From positions 2,464,220 to 2,528,219 of the forward strand of contig NZ_CP007128.1 of the NCBI RefSeq assembly GCF_000522985.1: 64,000 bases of DNA, read 5' to 3'. The translations under genes were made by a program, and so were the position numbers. Below the pieces are notes generated by a model. That model made no database searches, was not told the DNA's origin, and saw only the letters and a program-made list of their open reading frames with translations. Below are positions 59,390 through 64,000 of the stretch, in pieces (position 1 is the stretch's first letter; each line of letters opens with the position of its first letter). Origin of the DNA: Gemmatirosa kalamazoonensis (GTDB lineage Bacteria; Gemmatimonadota; Gemmatimonadetes; Gemmatimonadales; Gemmatimonadaceae).

Positions 59390-62083
59390 ATGCTGAGCGA
59401 GCTGTGGAGCGACGTGCGCTACCGGCTGCGCGCGCTGTTCGACCGCGACGCGCTCGAGCGCGAGCTGGACGCCGAGCTGCGCTTCCATCTCGACCGCGAG
59501 GCGGAACGACACGAGCGCGCCGGCCTCTCGCGCGACGACGCGCTGCGGCGCGCGCGCGCCGAGTTCGGGCGGCTCGACCGCGTGAAGGAGGCGAGCCGCC
59601 GCGCACGCGGCACCGTGGCGCTCGAGTCGGCGCTGCAGGACCTCCGCGTCGCGACGCGCCGGCTCCGGCGCGCGCCCGGCTTCGTCGCGGCGGCGGTGCT
59701 CGTGCTCGCGTTAGGCATCGGCGCCACCACGGCGACGTTCAGCCTCGTGAACGCGGTGCTGCTCGAGCCACTGCCGTACCCGCGCGCCGATCGCCTCGTG
59801 CGGCTCACGCAGACGGCGAGCCTCCCCGGCCTGTCGACGGTGGACCAGTCCGACGCGAGCGTGATGCTGTATCAGCGCGACGCCGCGTCGTTCGAGGGGA
59901 TCGCCGCGTGGTGGAGCGACAACGTGGACGCCGACATCGAGCCGTCCGCGCCGAGCCAGGCGCCGGCGCGGGTGCAGATCGCGCGCGTCACGGCGAACCT
60001 GCTCGACGTGCTCCGCGTGCGTCCCGCGATCGGCCGCGGCTTCGCGCCCGGCGAGGACCGGGCCGGTGCGCCGCGCGTGATCCTGCTGTCGGACCGCCTG
60101 TGGCGCGAGCGCTATCACGGCGACCCGCACGCGATCGGTCGGCGCATCCTCGTGAACGAGGTGCCGCGCACGATCGTCGGTGTCATGCCGCGGGGCTTCG
60201 GCTATCCGGCGAGCACCGTCGATCTGTGGATCCCGCTGACGTGGGACCCGGCGAACGTGCGCGCGGGACGCTTCGCGTACGTCGCCATCGGCCGACTCCG
60301 TGACGGCGTATCGACGGACCGCGCGCGCGCGGACCTGGCCCGCGTGCTCACGCGGCTCCCGGACGAGTACCCGGGCGACGCGTCGGCGGCGATGCTCGCG
60401 CGTGCGCACGTGGTGCCGAGCGTCGAGCCGCTCCGCGACTCCATCGTCGGCCCCGTCGCGCGGCTCATCTGGGTGCTGATGGCGAGCGCGCTGCTCGTGC
60501 TCGTCGTCGCGGGCGCGAACGTCGCGGGGCTGTTCCTCGTGCGCGCCGAGCACGCGCAGGCGGAGCTGGCGGTGCGTGCCGCGCTCGGCTCCGGCGCCCG
60601 CCGCCTCGTCGCGCAGTCGTTAGGCGAGGCGGCGCTGCTCGGCGCCGCTGGCGGCGCGCTCGGCGTGGTGCTCGCCGTCCTCGGCGTGAAGGCGGCGGTG
60701 CGCGCCGGCGACACCTGGGCGCTGCCGCGCCTCGACGAGGTCGGCGTCGATCCGCGCACGCTGTCGTTCGCGCTCGCCGCCACGGTGCTGTGTGCGCTCT
60801 GCGTCAGTCTGCTGCCGCTGCTGCGTGCGCGGCGCGTGCCGATCGCGCTCGTGCTGCGCAGCGCGGGCCGCGGTACGGCCGCGGACCCGTCGCGCCAGCG
60901 GGCGCGCGACGCGCTCGTCGTCGCGCAGACGGCGCTCGCCCTCGTGCTCGTCGCCTCGTCGGGGCTCATGGCGCGCAGCGTCGTGCGGCTGGAGCGCGTG
61001 CAGCCGGGCTTCGTGCCGGACGACGTCGCCGTCGCGCACGTGCTGCTCCCGGCCGCGAAGTACACCACGGGCCCGATGCGCGCACGCTTCCTCCGCGACG
61101 CGCTGGACCGACTGCGCGCCGCGCCGGGTGTGCGCGACGCGGGCATCACCGACCGCGTGCCGCTCGGCACCGACGGCTGGCGCGCGACGATCGAGGTGGA
61201 GGACCGCCCACTGCCGCCGGACGCGGCGGGCGCCACGCATCCCGCGGCGACGGTCGACGGCGACTACTTCGGCACGATGCGCATCCCGCTGCTGCGCGGG
61301 CGATCGTTCGGGCCGATGGACGAGCCGCACACCGCGGAGGACGTGGTCGTGAGCCACGCGTTCGCGCTCCGCTACTGGAACGGCGCGAGCCCCGTCGGCA
61401 AGCGGATCCGGCCGGTGGGCGGCACCTGGCTCACGATCGTCGGCGAGGTGGGCGACGTGCACTACGACGCGCTCGACCGGCCGGCAGGCGACGTGGTGTA
61501 CTTCCCGTTCGTCGAGCGGGAGGGCGACGGCTCGGTGCCGTACGGCGTCGCGGTGCTCGCCCGCACGGAGCCGGGCCGCGCGCCCGCGACGGTCGCCGCC
61601 ATCCGCGACATCGTGCGCGCGCTCGACCCGGCGCTGCCGACGTTCGGCGAGGAGACGCTCGACGACGCGGTGCGTCGCGCGTCGGCGCGGGCGCGCGCGC
61701 TGGTCGTGCTGCTCGCGGTGGCGAGCGTCGTCGCGCTCACGCTCGGCGCCGTGGGTCTCTACGGCGTGGTGGCGTACGCGGTGAGCGTGCGTCGTCGAGA
61801 GATCGGTGTGCGCATCGCGCTCGGCGCGCGCCCCGCGGACGTGAGCCGGGCAGTGTCGCTGCACGGCCTGCGGCTCGCCGCCGTCGGCGTGGCGATCGGG
61901 CTGGCGGGCGCGCTCGTCTTCACGCGGCTGCTGCGCGGCCTGCTCTACGAGGTGAGCGCGACCGATCCGTGGGTGCTGGGGCTCACGATCGTCGCGCTGC
62001 TCGCCGTGGCGCTCGTCGCGAGCTGGCTGCCCGCGCGTCGCGCCGCCGCCGTGAATCCGGCCGAGGTGCTGGGCGCGGGGTGA
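59390..62083 (+). CDS. ADOP-family ABC transporter permease, second copy
   Basis: The protein has 897 aa. The domain plan is the same as for 55571-58273: permease-prefix (MLSELWSDVRYRLRALFDRD), first helix (FVAAAVLVLALGIGATTATF), MacB core, central helices (LIWVLMASALLVLVVAGANV), second core, C-terminal FtsX (LGAVGLYGVVAYAVSVRRREIGVRIALG). Outside the first 80 residues the two copies are quite diverged, so they are old paralogues with a homogenised N-terminus, and they are likely to have different roles. It is co-transcribed with padR. Confidence 0.92.
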   Translation: MLSELWSDVRYRLRALFDRDALERELDAELRFHLDREAERHERAGLSRDDALRRARAEFGRLDRVKEASRRARGTVALESALQDLRVATRRLRRAPGFVAAAVLVLALGIGATTATFSLVNAVLLEPLPYPRADRLVRLTQTASLPGLSTVDQSDASVMLYQRDAASFEGIAAWWSDNVDADIEPSAPSQAPARVQIARVTANLLDVLRVRPAIGRGFAPGEDRAGAPRVILLSDRLWRERYHGDPHAIGRRILVNEVPRTIVGVMPRGFGYPASTVDLWIPLTWDPANVRAGRFAYVAIGRLRDGVSTDRARADLARVLTRLPDEYPGDASAAMLARAHVVPSVEPLRDSIVGPVARLIWVLMASALLVLVVAGANVAGLFLVRAEHAQAELAVRAALGSGARRLVAQSLGEAALLGAAGGALGVVLAVLGVKAAVRAGDTWALPRLDEVGVDPRTLSFALAATVLCALCVSLLPLLRARRVPIALVLRSAGRGTAADPSRQRARDALVVAQTALALVLVASSGLMARSVVRLERVQPGFVPDDVAVAHVLLPAAKYTTGPMRARFLRDALDRLRAAPGVRDAGITDRVPLGTDGWRATIEVEDRPLPPDAAGATHPAATVDGDYFGTMRIPLLRGRSFGPMDEPHTAEDVVVSHAFALRYWNGASPVGKRIRPVGGTWLTIVGEVGDVHYDALDRPAGDVVYFPFVEREGDGSVPYGVAVLARTEPGRAPATVAAIRDIVRALDPALPTFGEETLDDAVRRASARARALVVLLAVASVVALTLGAVGLYGVVAYAVSVRRREIGVRIALGARPADVSRAVSLHGLRLAAVGVAIGLAGALVFTRLLRGLLYEVSATDPWVLGLTIVALLAVALVASWLPARRAAAVNPAEVLGAG

Positions 62084-62159
62084 CGCGCGGCCCGGCCGGC
62101 CGTGCACCTTCACGTGCCAGCGCGTAGCTTGTGCGCGACTCGCCCTCCAGGAGCCGCGC

Positions 62160-63545
62160 ATGTCCGACCGCCTCGACCGCCGAGACTTCCTCAGAGCAGC
62201 GACCGCCGCCGGCGTCGGCATCGCTTTCCCGCCCACGCCCGCCGGCGCATCGCCCCCGACGCCGGCGCCTAACGATTTCGGGGGTCTCCTCGCCGTCGCG
62301 CCGATGGACGTCGTGCGCATCGGCTTCGTCGGAGTCGGCCATCAGGGGTCGTCGCACGTCGAGAACCTCGTGAAGATCGAGGGCGCGCGGGTCGTCGCGA
62401 TCTGCGATCTCGAGGCCGACCGCGTCGCGAAGATGCAGGACCTCGTCGTGAAGGCCGGCCAGCCGAAGCCTGCCGGCTACTCGGGCAGCCCCACCGAGTT
62501 CCGCAAGCTGTGCGAGCGCGACGACGTGGACCTCGTCTACACGGCGACGCCGTGGGAGTGGCACGCGCCGGTGATGCTCGCGGCGATGCGCGCCGGCAAG
62601 CACGCGGCCACCGAGGTGCCGATGGCGCCGACGCTCGACGAGCTGTGGGAGCTCGTGGAGACGGCGGAGAAGACGCGCCGCCACTGCGTGATGATGGAGA
62701 ACTGCACGTACGACCGGACCGAGATGATGATCCTCAACATGGTCCGGCAGGGCGTGTTCGGTGACCTGCTGCACGCCGAGTGCGGCTACCTCCACGACCT
62801 CAGGCAGCTCAAGCTCACCGACTACTACCATCCGCGGTGGCGCATCGAGTACTCGATCAAGTACAACCGCGACAACTACCCGACGCACGGCCTCGGCCCC
62901 GTCGCGCAGTGGATGGACATCAACCGCGGCAACCAGTTCGACCACCTCGTGTCGATGTCGTCCAAGGAAGCGGGGCTCCACCTGTGGGCCGAGGAGCACG
63001 CGGGCCGCGACAACACCGAGGCGCGGCGCGCCTACAAGCTCGGCGACGTGACGAAGACGCTCATCCGCACGAAGAACGGGCAGACGATCCAGATCACGCA
63101 CAACACCAGCAACCCGCGCCCGTACAGCCGCGACATCCTGCTGCAGGGAACGAAGGGGATCGTGCGGAAGTATCCGGCCGAGCAGATCTACGTCGAGGGA
63201 AAGAGCCCGAAGGCCGATCAGTGGGAGGAGCTGCGTCCCTGGCGGGAGCAGTACGAGCACCCGATCTGGAAGGAGCTCGAGGAGAAGTCGCGCGGCGCGG
63301 GGCACGGCGGCATGGACTTCATCGAGGACTTCCGCCTCATCGACTGCCTGCGCGCCGGCGTGCCGACGGACCTCGACGTGTACGACGGCGCCGCGTGGTC
63401 GGCCGTGGCGCCGATCAGCGAGCGCTCGATCGCGCAGCGCAGCCGCTCGGTCGACTTCCCCGACTTCACGCGCGGCGCATGGAAGACGCGTCGTCCGCTC
63501 GCCGTGGTGGGAAGCGGCCCCGCGGTCGCCAGCGATCAGCGGTGA
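62160..63545 (+). CDS. Tat-exported Gfo/Idh/MocA oxidoreductase, GH109-like glycosidase
   Basis: The protein has 461 aa. It begins MSDRLDRRDFLRAATAAGVG, a twin-arginine signal. The NAD-binding domain has VRIGFVGVGHQGSSHVENLV and ARVVAICDLEADRV. The stretches EVPMAPTLDELWELVE, CVMMENCTYDRTEMMILNMV, LHAECGYLHDLRQL and NYPTHGLGPVAQWMDINRG strongly resemble GH109 alpha-N-acetylgalactosaminidases, which use NAD in an oxidation-elimination mechanism. The exact sugar is not assured. A Na+/solute symporter starts 7 nt downstream, suggesting uptake of the released sugar. Confidence 0.87.
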   Translation: MSDRLDRRDFLRAATAAGVGIAFPPTPAGASPPTPAPNDFGGLLAVAPMDVVRIGFVGVGHQGSSHVENLVKIEGARVVAICDLEADRVAKMQDLVVKAGQPKPAGYSGSPTEFRKLCERDDVDLVYTATPWEWHAPVMLAAMRAGKHAATEVPMAPTLDELWELVETAEKTRRHCVMMENCTYDRTEMMILNMVRQGVFGDLLHAECGYLHDLRQLKLTDYYHPRWRIEYSIKYNRDNYPTHGLGPVAQWMDINRGNQFDHLVSMSSKEAGLHLWAEEHAGRDNTEARRAYKLGDVTKTLIRTKNGQTIQITHNTSNPRPYSRDILLQGTKGIVRKYPAEQIYVEGKSPKADQWEELRPWREQYEHPIWKELEEKSRGAGHGGMDFIEDFRLIDCLRAGVPTDLDVYDGAAWSAVAPISERSIAQRSRSVDFPDFTRGAWKTRRPLAVVGSGPAVASDQR

Positions 63546-63552
63546 GCGCGAC

Positions 63553-64000
63553 GTGAGCCTCACGACACTCGACTGGGTCATCGTCGGCATCTCGATCGTC
63601 ATCTCGTTCATCCCCGCGCTCGTGCTCATGCGGCGCGCAGGGCGCAGCACGTCGGAGTTCTTCACGTCGGGGCGCGCCGCGCCGTGGTGGCTCATCGGCG
63701 TGTCGATGGTCGCGACGACGTTCAGCACGGACACGCCGAACCTCGTGACGAACTTCGTCCGCGAGGGCGGCGTGGCGGGGAACTGGGCGTGGTGGTCGTT
63801 CCTGCTCACGGGCATGGCCACGGTGTTCTTCTACGCGCGGCTGTGGCGCCGCTCCGGCGTGCTCACGGACCTCGAGCTGTACGAGCTGCGCTACTCCGGT
63901 CGCGCGGCCACGCTGGTGCGCGGGTTCCGCGCCGTGTATCTGGGACTGTTCTTCAACTGCATCATCATGGCGACGGTGAACCTCGCCGCCGCGAAGATCT
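63553..64000 (+). CDS. Sodium:solute symporter (SSS family), N-terminal part
   Basis: The gene runs off the right edge with about 149 residues visible. The GTG at 63553 gives (V)SLTTLDWVIVGISIVIS. The first transmembrane helix is followed by ALVLMRRAGRSTSEFFTSGR, APWWLIGVSMVATTFSTDTP and NLVTNFVREGGVAGNWAWWS, the standard SSS pattern, including the Na+-site-like STDTP. It is probably co-transcribed with the GH109-like gene and imports its product, which is inference from context. Confidence 0.88.
   Translation, partial: MSLTTLDWVIVGISIVISFIPALVLMRRAGRSTSEFFTSGRAAPWWLIGVSMVATTFSTDTPNLVTNFVREGGVAGNWAWWSFLLTGMATVFFYARLWRRSGVLTDLELYELRYSGRAATLVRGFRAVYLGLFFNCIIMATVNLAAAKI

Noticed and set aside
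2251-62274. TTA codons as a bldA-type translational control
   Set aside because: TTA appears within the octamer, and the octamer occurs equally in phases where it does not encode Leu and between genes. The signal is at DNA level.
1-64000. rRNA, tRNA, transposase or integrase genes
   Set aside because: I looked for tRNA-like cloverleaf ends, rRNA signatures and DDE/recombinase motifs on both strands and found none that I could support.

Overview
The window is very GC-rich chromosomal DNA with tightly packed genes. It most resembles a Gemmatimonadota genome (Gemmatimonas/Gemmatirosa type). This is inferred from gene content and style: paired BTAD/SARP-TPR regulators, ADOP-type ABC permeases with a PadR regulator, a secreted tricorn-like peptidase, a DUF5916 protein, small lipoproteins with a TonB-plug-like VYVDG motif, and many signal peptides ending just before Gln (SLAAQ, PLSAQ, HADAQ, VAHAQ). 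I saw no rRNA, tRNA, CRISPR array, phage gene or insertion sequence.

Layout. 1-771: a truncated ECF sigma factor and its YciI/DGPF partner, reverse strand. 1188-8505: a reverse-strand run of a BTAD regulator, a Tat-exported small dehydrogenase subunit, a GMC oxidoreductase, a DUF6986 protein and the cytochrome-fused urate oxidase PuuD. 8662-11338: a forward SnoaL-SDR-SnoaL-hydrolase run. 11274-14654: a second BTAD regulator, fused to an ATPase. 14720-25798: a molybdenum-hydroxylase region with a MocA-type cytidylyltransferase, form II CoxSLM, CoxG, CoxD/CoxE maturation proteins, XdhC and a Tat-exported IorAB-type enzyme. 25932-32954: GNAT, a secreted protein, a Ser/Thr kinase and a tricorn-like peptidase. 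33154-41387: mixed metabolic and exported proteins, including DUF2911, LLM oxidoreductase, Uma2, an FMN hydroxy-acid oxidase, M1 peptidase and a lytic transglycosylase. 41453-45561: a CHAT-TPR protein convergent with ChrA. 45618-49916: a frameshifted DUF5916 gene and a bactofilin-M23-bactofilin operon. 50488-55344: a split DUF4331 pair, unknown proteins, an aldehyde dehydrogenase and a lipoprotein. 55571-64000: two ADOP permeases sharing an operator, a WrbA-like flavoprotein behind a large palindrome, PadR, a GH109-like enzyme and a truncated Na+/solute symporter.

Two patterns run through the whole window and matter more than any single gene. First, the octamer CGTTAGGC/GCCTAACG occurs about 48 times by eye, roughly once per 1.3 kb. 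It appears in both orientations and in all reading-frame phases I examined, and it often supplies stop codons. Second, there are eight long hairpins of a shared design but unrelated sequence. In each, an arm of short tandem units is followed by the reverse complement of the same units. Six lie between genes and begin within 0-5 nt of a stop codon on at least one side. Two lie in frame inside coding linkers. Neither pattern is explained by ordinary gene annotation.
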